A stretch of DNA of 64,000 bases, taken from contig JBBQPM010000002.1 of NCBI GenBank assembly GCA_038217425.1, positions 62,001 to 126,000 of the forward strand, given 5' to 3'. This DNA is from JAIEPT01 sp038217425. Its GTDB lineage: Bacteria; Planctomycetota; Planctomycetia; Gemmatales; Gemmataceae. Below the pieces are notes generated by a model. That model saw only the letters and a list, made by a program, of their open reading frames with translations, was not told where the DNA came from and searched no databases. The number at the start of each line of letters is the position of its first letter. Position 1 is the stretch's first letter. The position numbers were made by a program, and so were the translations under genes. This document shows, one piece after another, positions 1 through 8,704 of this stretch.

Positions 1-2
1 CC

Positions 3-1169
3 AACGCTCCGCCGCCGCGGAGGATGATCGCGATGGCGCTCGCGTACGGCCTGCACGGTCCTTATCTTTTTCCCACGCGAACTGGCCGGGGCTTCGAGGC
101 GACGCCGTATCTCGAAGCTCTCGGTAGAGATCTCGCCGGCCAATACACGGTCATCAGCGGCGCCTCGCACCCGGACGTGTCGCGGGGCCACGAGGCCGAC
201 GCAACCTTCCTCACCGCCGCCCGTGATCCAGGCGGCGCGGGCTTCCGCAACTCCATCTCCCTCGATCAGTTCCTGGTCGATCAACTCAAACCGGATACGC
301 GTTTTACCTATCTGGCCTTGAGCACTCGCAGCGGCAGCATTTCCTACTCACGCTCCGGCGTTCAAGTTCCCGCGGATTCGAGACCCTCAAACCTCTTCAC
401 CAAGCTCTTCGTCAACGGGACCGCCGATCAGGTGGAGGCACAGATCCGCCGCCTCCAGGACGGCCAGAGCGTAATGGATACCGTCCTCGCACCCGCGCGG
501 CGACTTCAGGCGCGTTCGAGTCCCCCGGACCGCGAGCGTCTCGACCAGTACTTCAGCGCGGTGCGCGACGTGGAGCAACGACTCGTCAGCGGCCAGGAAT
601 GGGCCAGGAGACCCAAACCGAGGGTAGATTATGCGCCGCCCAGAGACGTGAACGACCCGAACGACGACATCACGCGCCTCAAGCTCCTGCTCGATCTCGT
701 CGCCCTCGCCTTCCAGACCGATTCGACGCGGTTCGTAACTCTGTACGTCAGTCCTTCGAGTTACGTTCAGCCGATCCCCGGCATCTCGATCGGCTTCCAT
801 GGCCTGAGCCATCACGGATTGGACCCGGACAAGCTAACGCAGTTGAGACTCGTCCAGACTTCGCAAATGCGAGCCGTAGGTGAATTTCTGGCGAAGCTCC
901 AGGCAACGAGAGAAGCCGGCGAGACGGTCCTTGACCGAACGACGACTCTGATCGGTGCGGGCATGGGGAACGCTTCGAGCCATAACTGCAAGAATCTGCC
1001 GATCGTGGTCGCGGGGGGCGGTTTCCGACACGGACAGCACATCGCCTTCGACGCCGTCAACAACACGCCGCTCTGCCGGCTCTATGTGTCGATCCTGCAA
1101 CGATTCGGCCTCAACCTCCAACAGTTCGCCAGCGGGAGAGGCGCCTTGCCGGGGCTGGAATTGGCGTGA
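3..1169 (+). CDS. DUF1552 domain protein, 5' end cut by window edge
   Basis: The reading frame is open from the first base (codon phase begins at base 3). The ATG at 24 is probably internal, because the residues before it (NAPPPRR) fit the usual text just after a DUF1552 leader, so the true start and any Tat signal lie outside the window. About 388 codons remain of a family that is normally 430-470 residues. The C-terminal half has the typical GAGMGNASSHNCKNLP segment followed by a Gly-rich strand. DUF1552 proteins are exported planctomycete proteins of unknown activity, usually encoded beside a DUF1592 cytochrome-type gene; the partner of this copy would be upstream, outside the window. It converges on the SGNH esterase gene with a gap of about 95 bases. 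Confidence 0.9.
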   Translation, partial: NAPPPRRMIAMALAYGLHGPYLFPTRTGRGFEATPYLEALGRDLAGQYTVISGASHPDVSRGHEADATFLTAARDPGGAGFRNSISLDQFLVDQLKPDTRFTYLALSTRSGSISYSRSGVQVPADSRPSNLFTKLFVNGTADQVEAQIRRLQDGQSVMDTVLAPARRLQARSSPPDRERLDQYFSAVRDVEQRLVSGQEWARRPKPRVDYAPPRDVNDPNDDITRLKLLLDLVALAFQTDSTRFVTLYVSPSSYVQPIPGISIGFHGLSHHGLDPDKLTQLRLVQTSQMRAVGEFLAKLQATREAGETVLDRTTTLIGAGMGNASSHNCKNLPIVVAGGGFRHGQHIAFDAVNNTPLCRLYVSILQRFGLNLQQFASGRGALPGLELA

Positions 1170-1264
1170 CGGTAAAGTTGCGTAGAAGGCGATGACGCCT
1201 CTGCGCTGCGGATCGATCGGGCCGTTGCCGTGCGTATGCTTTGCAAATAGCGGACGGTGCGGTT

Positions 1265-2002
1265 CTACTTGTCCGCCTTGATCAGTTCGATCATGGTGGC
1301 GGCGAAGCGTCTGCCCATCTCCAGTCGGCCTTCGGTATTGAAATGCACCTTGTCGCCGCCGCGGGGCACGTCATCGCAGTTGAACACGCGAAAGTTTGGC
1401 AGCTTCGCGGCGTCTTGGGCCTTGCGAACCGCCTCCAGATAAAGCGTGCTGGCCACAGGCGGAATCGCCCGGTTCATCACGATGGGCAGTTTTTCATTGC
1501 CAAGGTCTTTCCGCGTCGTTTCGACCCAGCGAACGAGGTTTTCGCCGTACGCCTTGGCGGTTTCCTCCTTGGCGCCGTCGCGAAAGCTCACGTCGAGCAG
1601 GATGCCGGCGATGACGATGGGCCGACCTTTGTCGCTCGATTGTTTCACGATGTTGTTGATGCCCGGGCCCGGAGATTTTCCCGACGTGGACGCGACGGAG
1701 ATCCAGATGATCCCGACCGGTTCGCCAAGATGCTTGGACAAGGCCCGGCCAAAAGTCGCTTCGTTGCCTACCAGATTCTTCCCAGCCTCGAGCGGCGCCC
1801 ATTCGCCTTTCTGATAGACCAGCACCTCCTTCAGCGGCTGGCGCAGATCCTCCGGAACTTTATCGATCTTGGCCGCGGCGCCGAGCATGTTGCTCGTGCC
1901 CGCGAGGACAAACACCTTCAACGGGCGCTCCTTGGCCCCGCCGCCCGACGCTGCCGGGCTCACGAGCGAGAGTGCCAGGAGAGCTGCGAGAACTTTGCTC
2001 AT
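1265..2002 (-). CDS. Secreted SGNH / sialate O-acetylesterase-like (SASA) protein
   Basis: A 245-residue protein with a signal peptide at about residues 1-20. The nucleophile motif, usually GQSNM in the SASA (DUF303) family, is AGTSNM here (Ser37), so the usual Gln is Thr. The C-terminal catalytic Asp/His pair appears as D217-K-V-H220, and the GVASTSGKS-like block II region is also recognisable. The family removes acetyl esters from sialic acids or plant polysaccharides; the substrate here cannot be read from sequence. It is the last gene of the four-gene minus-strand run starting at 6918, 27 bases downstream of the PQQ-like propeller gene, which suggests deacetylation of a polymer handled by the upstream proteins. 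The assignment to the SGNH fold is firm; the enzyme specificity is not. Confidence 0.85.
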   Translation of the reverse strand: MSKVLAALLALSLVSPAASGGGAKERPLKVFVLAGTSNMLGAAAKIDKVPEDLRQPLKEVLVYQKGEWAPLEAGKNLVGNEATFGRALSKHLGEPVGIIWISVASTSGKSPGPGINNIVKQSSDKGRPIVIAGILLDVSFRDGAKEETAKAYGENLVRWVETTRKDLGNEKLPIVMNRAIPPVASTLYLEAVRKAQDAAKLPNFRVFNCDDVPRGGDKVHFNTEGRLEMGRRFAATMIELIKADK

Positions 2003-2029
2003 GACTACGGACTCCTGAAAGCAATCGGA

Positions 2030-3277
2030 TCACTTTTTCTCACGAATGCACCACAAATGCTCCCAGGTTCGAATGAACAGTTCGCCGTTCGACACAGCGA
2101 TGGATGCATTGGCGTATTCGCCTGCAAGGCGGTTCGTGGCGAGCAATTGAAACGTGGGGCTGGCGGCGAAGACGTGCGTGTCGCTGTTCTGGCACAACGC
2201 GTAGATCCGATCGCCGGAGACGACCATCGAACTCCACGAGACGTCGCCGAGCCGTTTGCCGACATTCCAAACCTGCTTCCCCGTTCGCAACTCATAGCAA
2301 TGCGGCGCCGCATTCGCTTCGAAGATGTAGACGTGCGCGCCGACGATGACGCCGGAACCGACGCGCTGAGTATTGCGGGGATGGTGCCACAGGCGGTCCT
2401 TGGTAATATCGCCTGAGCCGCCGAGCTTGACTGCGAGCGCCGCGCCGCCGTAGCCCGACATGGCCACGGCGATGCCGCCGTTGCCTGATGGATCGGGGGC
2501 GTAGAGCGGCGAATTGTAGACGAGCTGTGTGAGGCCATCGCAGTGCCAAAGCACTCTGCCCGTGCGCGGATCGAAGCCCTTGAGTCCGTCCGGCATGCTC
2601 AACAGCAACTGATCCTGACCGTCGACTGGGGCGATGAGGGGCGTGCTCCAGGAGCCGTTGCGTTCCCTGTGCTCCCAGATCGTCGCGCCGGACTTCTTGT
2701 CGACGGCGAGGAGGCGCGTGTGCTTGGCGTCCGGGCCGCACCAGAGGATGGCGAGATCGCCGTGGAGCACGGGGGACGAGCCATTGCCGTAGGTATGCGT
2801 CCATTTGCCGAGGTCGTCGCGTTTCCACAGCACTTTGCCGGCGAAGTCATAGCAAACCATGCCTGCCGAGCCGTAGCTGACCACCACGCGTTCGCCATCG
2901 GCGACCGGCGAGGCAGCACAGGGGTAGTACGGCGGACTCACGCCGCGTTCTTTCTCGGGATAGTCGATGTCGTGCCGCCAGAGGAGCTTGCCATCGGCCC
3001 GGTCAAGGCACATCAGTCCGCGCGTCGTGCATTCCTTGTTGGACTGCGTGATGAAGATACGTTCGCCCCAGATCACCGGCGTCGAATTGCCCGGCGCCGG
3101 CATGGCGAGCTTCCACTTCACGTTCTCGGTGGCGCTCCACCGGAGCGGAAGGTTCGATTCCGCGCAATGACCTTGCCCGGCGGAACCGCGCCACGCAGGC
3201 CAGTTGTCCGCAGGGGCCGGCGCAGTCAGTGCGAGAACGCACAGGAATATCAAGAAACTGCGTAGAAAATTGCTCAT
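2030..3277 (-). CDS. Exported PQQ-binding-like beta-propeller protein
   Basis: A 415-residue protein with a Sec signal (about 1-23, cleavage after APAPA) and then repeated W-x-x-x-blade text (WPAWRGSAGQG, LLWRHDIDY, TIWEHRE, VLWHCDGLT, QVWNVGKRL) typical of PQQ-like/BamB-type propellers. No dehydrogenase active-site region or heme motif is visible, so I do not call it a quinoprotein enzyme; in planctomycetes such propellers are abundant and mostly uncharacterised. It lies third in the minus-strand run DUF1592, DUF1552, propeller, esterase, 99 bases after DUF1552 and 27 bases before the esterase. A scaffold or binding role outside the cytoplasmic membrane is an inference. Confidence 0.88.
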   Translation of the reverse strand: MSNFLRSFLIFLCVLALTAPAPADNWPAWRGSAGQGHCAESNLPLRWSATENVKWKLAMPAPGNSTPVIWGERIFITQSNKECTTRGLMCLDRADGKLLWRHDIDYPEKERGVSPPYYPCAASPVADGERVVVSYGSAGMVCYDFAGKVLWKRDDLGKWTHTYGNGSSPVLHGDLAILWCGPDAKHTRLLAVDKKSGATIWEHRERNGSWSTPLIAPVDGQDQLLLSMPDGLKGFDPRTGRVLWHCDGLTQLVYNSPLYAPDPSGNGGIAVAMSGYGGAALAVKLGGSGDITKDRLWHHPRNTQRVGSGVIVGAHVYIFEANAAPHCYELRTGKQVWNVGKRLGDVSWSSMVVSGDRIYALCQNSDTHVFAASPTFQLLATNRLAGEYANASIAVSNGELFIRTWEHLWCIREKK

Positions 3278-3376
3278 GCTTCGCGCCGGGTCAAGGTTTG
3301 AACTTTGGGGCCATGGGCATCACGACGCATCCCAGCCGCAATGGGGCGCGAGGCTCTACGTTGTTGGCGTCGCGGG

Positions 3377-4783
3377 CTACGTCAGCAACTCGGGAAGCGC
3401 CTGGTACTTTCGCGCGTCGTCGCGACTGCTCGAGGCGAGGTTGAAAGTTTCGCGCGGCCGGTTCATGGCGTGCAGCAGCGTGCAGTAGAGCCCGTTGATC
3501 ATCGGGTTCGACGCGGGGGCGCTGCCGTGCACGTCCCACGCATTGCCGTCGGCGCCGCGAGCACGCAGCGGGTAGCCGACGAACTGATTGGTGCGCAGTC
3601 GGCCGCCGAGGTTGCCGATCAGGACGAAGGGCCAATTCTCGCCGGCCGTGTGTTGGCGGTTGGCGCTGTCGCTGGTGAAAACGAGGACGGTGTTATCGAG
3701 CATGGTGCCGTTGCCTTCGCGCACGTCCTGCAGCTTGCGCAACAAGCCCGCGACCTGCTCGGCGAGGTATCGGCGATAGCGCGACAGAACGACCCGGCCG
3801 TTCACGCTCGTTTCCGGGTCGAAATTATTGTGGCCCAGCGAATGCGTGCCCGTGTTGGAGATGCCCGAGTACGACGTGCCGAGCCGGCACAGGCCGGAGG
3901 TGACAGTCACGACGTTGGTGAGTCCCGTGATGAGCGCCGCAGCAGCGAGGTCGCACTGGGAAGCGAGAATGTCGGTCATGCGCAGCCGCGGTGCCGCAGG
4001 CAGGCGCGGTGCGTGTTGACGCAGCGCGCCGCTGTCGTGCATCTGGGCGAGTTGCCCATCGCGCCGACTCAGCGATTCGATCGCCTCCAGATGATAGTCG
4101 AGCTGCTCGCGTTCGGGCCCGGCCAGTTGCGAGCGTAGGCGACGCGTGTCCTCGCCCACGAAGTCGAACAGATTGCGGCGAATGGCGAAGTCATTGCGGT
4201 CGGCCCCGATCGCCCCGAACAGCGATTCATACGCGAGTTCCGGCCGGCACTGCGCCGCGATGGGACGCCCCGCTCCCCAGGCGGAGGAGCACAGCGCCGT
4301 CGCCGGTCCCATGTCTCGGCCTGCCGCAACGCCAAGGACCAGTATCGGAAAGACGCTGGGGACGGCACGCGCGACCGCGGCGTCGATCGATTCGCCGACG
4401 ACCCGGCGAAACTTGTCTTCGCCGACGCCGCCCGAAAGACCCGAGAGAGCGCCGAAACCGCCTCCATGATTCGGCGACAGATGCGATCCGCGCAGACCCT
4501 GCACAATCGTCATGCGGTCCTTGAACGGCGTGAACGGCTGGATGTCGTGCGGCAACGCGTGATCGGTCAGCGCCACCTGCCGCGTCTGTTCGCCCGCGAG
4601 CGGGATCGTCGCGGGCTGGCACGCCCCTTCATAAAAGCCGTTGTCGAACAACACGAAGATCACCCGCCGCGGAACTTGGTAGCGTCCTGCCGCCTGCTGC
4701 GCGAAGGTGTTGAGCAGCGGAGCGAACAGATAGCTCGCCGTGCCCGCGGAGACGCCCTTCAGGAGAGATCGACGATTCAACAT
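3377..4783 (-). CDS. DUF1552 domain protein with Tat-type leader
   Basis: A full-length 468-residue DUF1552 protein. The N-terminus MLNRRSLLKG with a following hydrophobic stretch is a twin-arginine-type signal. The family segment HLSPNHGGGFGALSG is present near residue 100, and a VFTSDSANRQH strand with downstream Gly-rich text near the C-terminus. It starts 29 bases after the stop of the DUF1592 cytochrome gene on the same strand; this DUF1592-DUF1552 pairing recurs in planctomycetes and argues that the two proteins act together. No biochemical activity is established for the family. It is a paralogue of the truncated gene at the left edge. Confidence 0.93.
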   Translation of the reverse strand: MLNRRSLLKGVSAGTASYLFAPLLNTFAQQAAGRYQVPRRVIFVLFDNGFYEGACQPATIPLAGEQTRQVALTDHALPHDIQPFTPFKDRMTIVQGLRGSHLSPNHGGGFGALSGLSGGVGEDKFRRVVGESIDAAVARAVPSVFPILVLGVAAGRDMGPATALCSSAWGAGRPIAAQCRPELAYESLFGAIGADRNDFAIRRNLFDFVGEDTRRLRSQLAGPEREQLDYHLEAIESLSRRDGQLAQMHDSGALRQHAPRLPAAPRLRMTDILASQCDLAAAALITGLTNVVTVTSGLCRLGTSYSGISNTGTHSLGHNNFDPETSVNGRVVLSRYRRYLAEQVAGLLRKLQDVREGNGTMLDNTVLVFTSDSANRQHTAGENWPFVLIGNLGGRLRTNQFVGYPLRARGADGNAWDVHGSAPASNPMINGLYCTLLHAMNRPRETFNLASSSRDDARKYQALPELLT

Positions 4784-4812
4784 GATAGGAACCTCGGTTC
4801 GCGGATTCGATT

Positions 4813-6918
4813 CTACTTGGCTCGATACAGGAATGCGTCCGACGTCAACAGCGATGCCAACAGAGCATTCATGCTGCCCCCGCTCTCTCGGTAAGCGCGG
4901 TGTGCCGCAACGAGGACCGGACCGTCCGACAGCGTCTCATTGCGGCCCAGAAAGTAACGGAACACGTGCCGCACGAAGACCTGCTCGACGCGCTCCGACT
5001 TCGCGAGCTTGTCGATCAGCTCGCGCGGCCCCTTCACCGGACCGTCAAGCGTTGCGTCGCCGCTGGCCTCGATCGTCCCCGTGATATCGAGCGGCGCCGT
5101 GGTCATCACGCGCGTGCCGAGCTTGCCCTGTTTCCCCTTCATTTCGGTCGCCTGTTTGTCCACGATGAGCTCGGCAGTCCGAAAGCGGCCAAAATGGTCG
5201 AACTGCTCGAAGGGCATCCCGAGGGGGTCCATGAACTTGTGACATTGCCAGCAATATTCGACTTTGGTCACGCGCATCCGCTCGCGCAGCGGCTGATGCG
5301 GTTCGTCGGGGAGAGTGGCATCGACCGTGATCGGAATTTCGGGAATGCGGCCGCCCAGGAGCCGTTCGCGGATCCAGCGGCCGCGATCGATCGTGTGGTT
5401 GTCGAAGTTGGTTGAATGCGCCGCCAACCAACTCGGGTGCGTCAGGATGCCCATGCGCTGTTCGGCGGGCAAGTCGAAGGGCTTGTTGGGGGACCATTGT
5501 TCCCCGGAGATCGAGACTCCGTAAATGGCGAGCGTACTCTGCAAGCCTCGCCCCTTGAACCCGCCGGGCTGTACTTTCTTGCCGCGCAGTTCCGCCGTCA
5601 GCAAGAACGTCTTGTTCGTGGTCAACAACTCATGCAGGACGTTCTTGTCGCCTTCGAGAATCCATTGAATCAGATGATCGGCGTCCGCAATGAAATGGTT
5701 GGGAACCCAACCGTCGCGCGGGATGCCATACTCGGCCAGGGTCGTCTCGTCCTTGAAGATATCCATGGCGCTTTTGTAGCCGAAGTATTCTTGGAAGAAG
5801 CGCAGCACGCGCGTTTTCGGAATCTTGCGGTCGCGGAGGATGCGTTCGACCTGAACGCGGACATCGGCAGCCGAGGCGAGCTCGCCGGCGCTCGCCGCCT
5901 TGCGGAGCGGCTCGTCGGGCTCGCTGTCGGTGAGGGCGAACGACACGGCGCGGGCCAGCGCCGCCGGCGGCAATATCGCACGCGGTCCTTCGGTCGCCGG
6001 CAGTTCGATGCGGTACATCACTTCCGGCCGCAGTAGAATTGCGATCAGGAATTGCTCCGTGCCCCGTTCGCCGCCGATCTGGTCGAGGCTTTTCTTGTAG
6101 AAGGCGGCATAGCGTTTCAATTCTTCCGCCTCGAGCTTGCGATTGAGGATCTTGTCGAACGAGGCCGCCACTGCGGCATCGATCTGTGCGGGAGCGGCCG
6201 ACTTGCCTGCAACGACCACGACGTTTAGCTCGCCAATCCAGTCCGAGAACGTCGCGGAGGGGCGTGATCCTGCGAACTTTGCGACCATGAGTTTGGCCAT
6301 GCGCGTCGCGTTGCGGAGGTGATACTCAAGGTCGGCTTCGCCGATCTTGTGCGTGGAGGAATAGTCGCTGAATTCCTTCTGGTTGCTGAACTCCCAGGGC
6401 GCTCGCATCTTCCCCTGGCCATAGTTCTTGATGCCGAGCTTGAACTGAAGGTTTTTCTGCTGCATGAACTCTTCGTAGGCCTGGCCCGAAAGCCGCCACA
6501 GGCGCGGCCGGGTCGCTGCGGGATCGACGGGCTTGCCGGAGAAGAGTGCGTCATGGTCGACCCAGTTGCCGCGCGAGGGGGCAAGCCAGCGAGATTCATC
6601 GAGGGACACGCCGGCGCTTTTGAGCATTGCCTGGATGCTGGCGACCATCTTTTGCCGTTCCGCCGGGGTCGGTCGCTTGGCGCCCTCCGGGGGCATCTGC
6701 TCGGTTTCGACCTGGTCCAGAAGGATCTTCCAGGTATCGATCTCGGATTTCTTGACGGGAGCGTCGGTCAGATCATGAAGGGATAAACTCGCCTTTGGCT
6801 TTTTCTCGCCGTGACACTGCACGCAAAACTGGGTCAGAAAGCGCCTGGGCTCCGCATGGGCCGCGGAGACGATGCTCGCGAAGAGCGTAACCAGAAAAAG
6901 CAGGCGTCCGTAGAACAT
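4813..6918 (-). CDS. DUF1592-type planctomycete cytochrome c protein
   Basis: A 701-residue exported protein (signal about 1-22). A single heme-type motif CVQCH lies at residues 32-36 in a PSCyt1-like segment, followed by the DUF1587 and DUF1592 regions. A second Cys pair near residue 556 (CWQCHKFMDPLG) marks DUF1588, and the C-terminal HVFRYFLGRNE region marks DUF1585. This domain order is the standard planctomycete architecture. The CxxCH motifs predict covalent heme and a periplasmic redox role, but no substrate is known for the family. It heads the operon with DUF1552, propeller and esterase. Upstream at 6970-6997 lies an ECF/sigma-E-like promoter. The ATG at 6918 gives an immediate signal peptide, which supports it. 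Confidence 0.93.
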   Translation of the reverse strand: MFYGRLLFLVTLFASIVSAAHAEPRRFLTQFCVQCHGEKKPKASLSLHDLTDAPVKKSEIDTWKILLDQVETEQMPPEGAKRPTPAERQKMVASIQAMLKSAGVSLDESRWLAPSRGNWVDHDALFSGKPVDPAATRPRLWRLSGQAYEEFMQQKNLQFKLGIKNYGQGKMRAPWEFSNQKEFSDYSSTHKIGEADLEYHLRNATRMAKLMVAKFAGSRPSATFSDWIGELNVVVVAGKSAAPAQIDAAVAASFDKILNRKLEAEELKRYAAFYKKSLDQIGGERGTEQFLIAILLRPEVMYRIELPATEGPRAILPPAALARAVSFALTDSEPDEPLRKAASAGELASAADVRVQVERILRDRKIPKTRVLRFFQEYFGYKSAMDIFKDETTLAEYGIPRDGWVPNHFIADADHLIQWILEGDKNVLHELLTTNKTFLLTAELRGKKVQPGGFKGRGLQSTLAIYGVSISGEQWSPNKPFDLPAEQRMGILTHPSWLAAHSTNFDNHTIDRGRWIRERLLGGRIPEIPITVDATLPDEPHQPLRERMRVTKVEYCWQCHKFMDPLGMPFEQFDHFGRFRTAELIVDKQATEMKGKQGKLGTRVMTTAPLDITGTIEASGDATLDGPVKGPRELIDKLAKSERVEQVFVRHVFRYFLGRNETLSDGPVLVAAHRAYRESGGSMNALLASLLTSDAFLYRAK

Positions 6919-6969
6919 GTCAACTTTTACCCCGAGCGCCGTGATCCTGCGCGCAGTTTCTGCTGACCA

Positions 6970-6997
6970 TTAAACCCGTTGGGGGGAGAGAAGTTCC
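6970..6997 (-). promoter_or_regulatory. ECF/sigma-E-like promoter of the DUF1592 operon
   Basis: On the minus strand GGAACTT (6997-6991) is followed after 16 bases by TTTAA (6974-6970), about 50 bases before the ATG at 6918. GGAACTT is the -35 consensus of sigma-E-type ECF factors; the -10 deviates by one base from TCnAA. The same arrangement occurs before two other genes in this window, which raises confidence. Confidence 0.5.
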
Positions 6998-7041
6998 GGC
7001 AAATTATCTGTTCAAGATGTCCTGCAATGCAAGAAGGTGCG

Positions 7042-8427
7042 TCATTCCGGCGGCGGAATGCGCGGAAACACCGCCCGGGCCACGCGCAGGACGTTGCCGC
7101 CGAGGATTTTGCGGATATCCTCGTCGCGGTAGCCGCGCTGGACGAGGCCGACGGTGAAGAGGGGCCAATTCGTCCACGCCAGACTCTCGCGTGCCGCCGC
7201 GGCCGTCGCGTTGAACGCATCCTTGGGCCACAGCGCCGCAAAGCGGGCTCGCGACTTCCGTCGGGCCGGCAGCTTCTTGCGCTCGGCGCCGTCGTGACGC
7301 GACGAATACGCGATGTCGGTACCAATGGCGACGTGATCGACGCCGACTTTCTTCACGACATAGTCGATATGATCGAGAAACTCTCGAATGCTCCCTTGCC
7401 CGCCGAGAAAGGAAGAGATGCAGCAGATCCCGGCATAACCGCCGGAATCGGCGAGCGCCTTGAGGATGTCGTCGGGCTTGCTGCGAATATGGCGGTGCAC
7501 GCCGGTCGCAGTGGTATGGCTGGCGACGACCGGTTTGGTGCTGACGATTGCCGCTTCGAGGCTCGTTCGCCAACCGGAGTGTGCGACGTCGACGAGCACT
7601 CCCTGGCGGTTCATCTCGGCGACCGCGCTGCGGCCGAAGTCGCTGAGTCCGCCGTTGGCCGTCTCGGCGCAGCCGTCTCCCAGCATGTTGCGCCGCTGAT
7701 AGGTGACGTGCATCATGCGGATGCCCAACTGAAAGAAGAGGCGGATGTAGCGTAACTCCTCTTCGACCGAATTCCAGTCTTGCGGCAGCGGTACGCCGTT
7801 GCCCGTGAGGTAGAGGCAATGACCGCCGGCGCGTTTGACCTCTTCGACGTCGCGCGGCGACGCGGCTCGGCTCAAGATCGGCTTGAGCATGTCGGTGAGG
7901 AAGGTGAATCGAGCCAGACGCTTGAGCAGGCGTTGCGGATGCTGGCACTCTTCGCCGGCGTTTTGATAGATACAGGTGACGCCGGCCGCCCGGAATGCGA
8001 TGCGTAGTTCTTCGCGTTCGGCCAGGTTCGTGGCGGCGCGCGTCATGCCCATGTCTTCCGTGAGGTCCTGGAGTTCGACGTCCGACGCGCCGTCCTCCAT
8101 CGCCTTGGCCAGCACCGCGCCTTCGATGGCTGCGCGGGGAGTGAAGGCATAGGCGTCGAACACGAGCGCTTGTGCGTGCAACTCCATCCCATGGGCGAGT
8201 TCCTTCGCGCTCGGCTTGAGCAGATCAAGGCCAATCGTCCGCGCCCGCTGAATCGTCTCGTTGCCGCGAATGAGGGCATCGAGGCGCACGGTATCGACGG
8301 GCTTGGGCGGATCGGCAGTCGCCGGCTCGGCGAGCGAAAACGCCGCGGCCCCAACCGCGACCTGCTTGAGCAGACGGCGGCGATTCGGGCGGTCCGGAGT
8401 GAAGTCTTGAAGTTCGTGCGTCTTCAT
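7042..8427 (-). CDS. Divergent membrane dipeptidase (peptidase M19) homologue, Tat leader
   Basis: I place the start at the ATG at 8427, giving 461 residues with the twin-arginine motif NRRRLLKQ at residues 15-22; the frame extends further upstream (to 8604) but without signal-peptide character. M19 landmarks are present: GVLVDVAHSG (metal-ligand His), VVASHTT (second His) and AIGTDIAYS. Two other expected ligand sites look lost: the N-terminal HxD in 'DGHND' reads DAYAF, and the bridging Glu of the 'IEG' motif is replaced in LYLTGNG. The family hydrolyses dipeptides with two zinc ions, so this copy may be inactive or use a changed site. It is divergent from the NHL gene, with 277 bases between them. 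Confidence 0.85.
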   Translation of the reverse strand: MKTHELQDFTPDRPNRRRLLKQVAVGAAAFSLAEPATADPPKPVDTVRLDALIRGNETIQRARTIGLDLLKPSAKELAHGMELHAQALVFDAYAFTPRAAIEGAVLAKAMEDGASDVELQDLTEDMGMTRAATNLAEREELRIAFRAAGVTCIYQNAGEECQHPQRLLKRLARFTFLTDMLKPILSRAASPRDVEEVKRAGGHCLYLTGNGVPLPQDWNSVEEELRYIRLFFQLGIRMMHVTYQRRNMLGDGCAETANGGLSDFGRSAVAEMNRQGVLVDVAHSGWRTSLEAAIVSTKPVVASHTTATGVHRHIRSKPDDILKALADSGGYAGICCISSFLGGQGSIREFLDHIDYVVKKVGVDHVAIGTDIAYSSRHDGAERKKLPARRKSRARFAALWPKDAFNATAAAARESLAWTNWPLFTVGLVQRGYRDEDIRKILGGNVLRVARAVFPRIPPPE

Positions 8428-8704
8428 GATTTTGCACCATCTGGTTTCGGGCGGGTTCCGAGGTTCCTTGGCCACAGCTCGCATCATCCCACATGCGACA
8501 GGCACACACTCCCTTGAAATAGTAGAATACGCGAACCGAGGGAACGAATGCATCTGCTCCGAAGGTCCGACGCTTGAGCGGTACAAGCACTCTCGCGTCT
8601 GCATGCATCACTCGGCTTCAAGTAGTTCAACCGCCAGGGGGCCAATCTGCAGGACGGCCCGATCCGCGCGACTGCGGCGGTATCTTCTTTCAGAAAGCAA
8701 GCCG

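Noticed and set aside
8426..8704. Upstream extension of the NHL protein frame by 93 codons
   Set aside because: It overlaps the divergent promoter region and has no leader character; a signal peptide starts at 8705.
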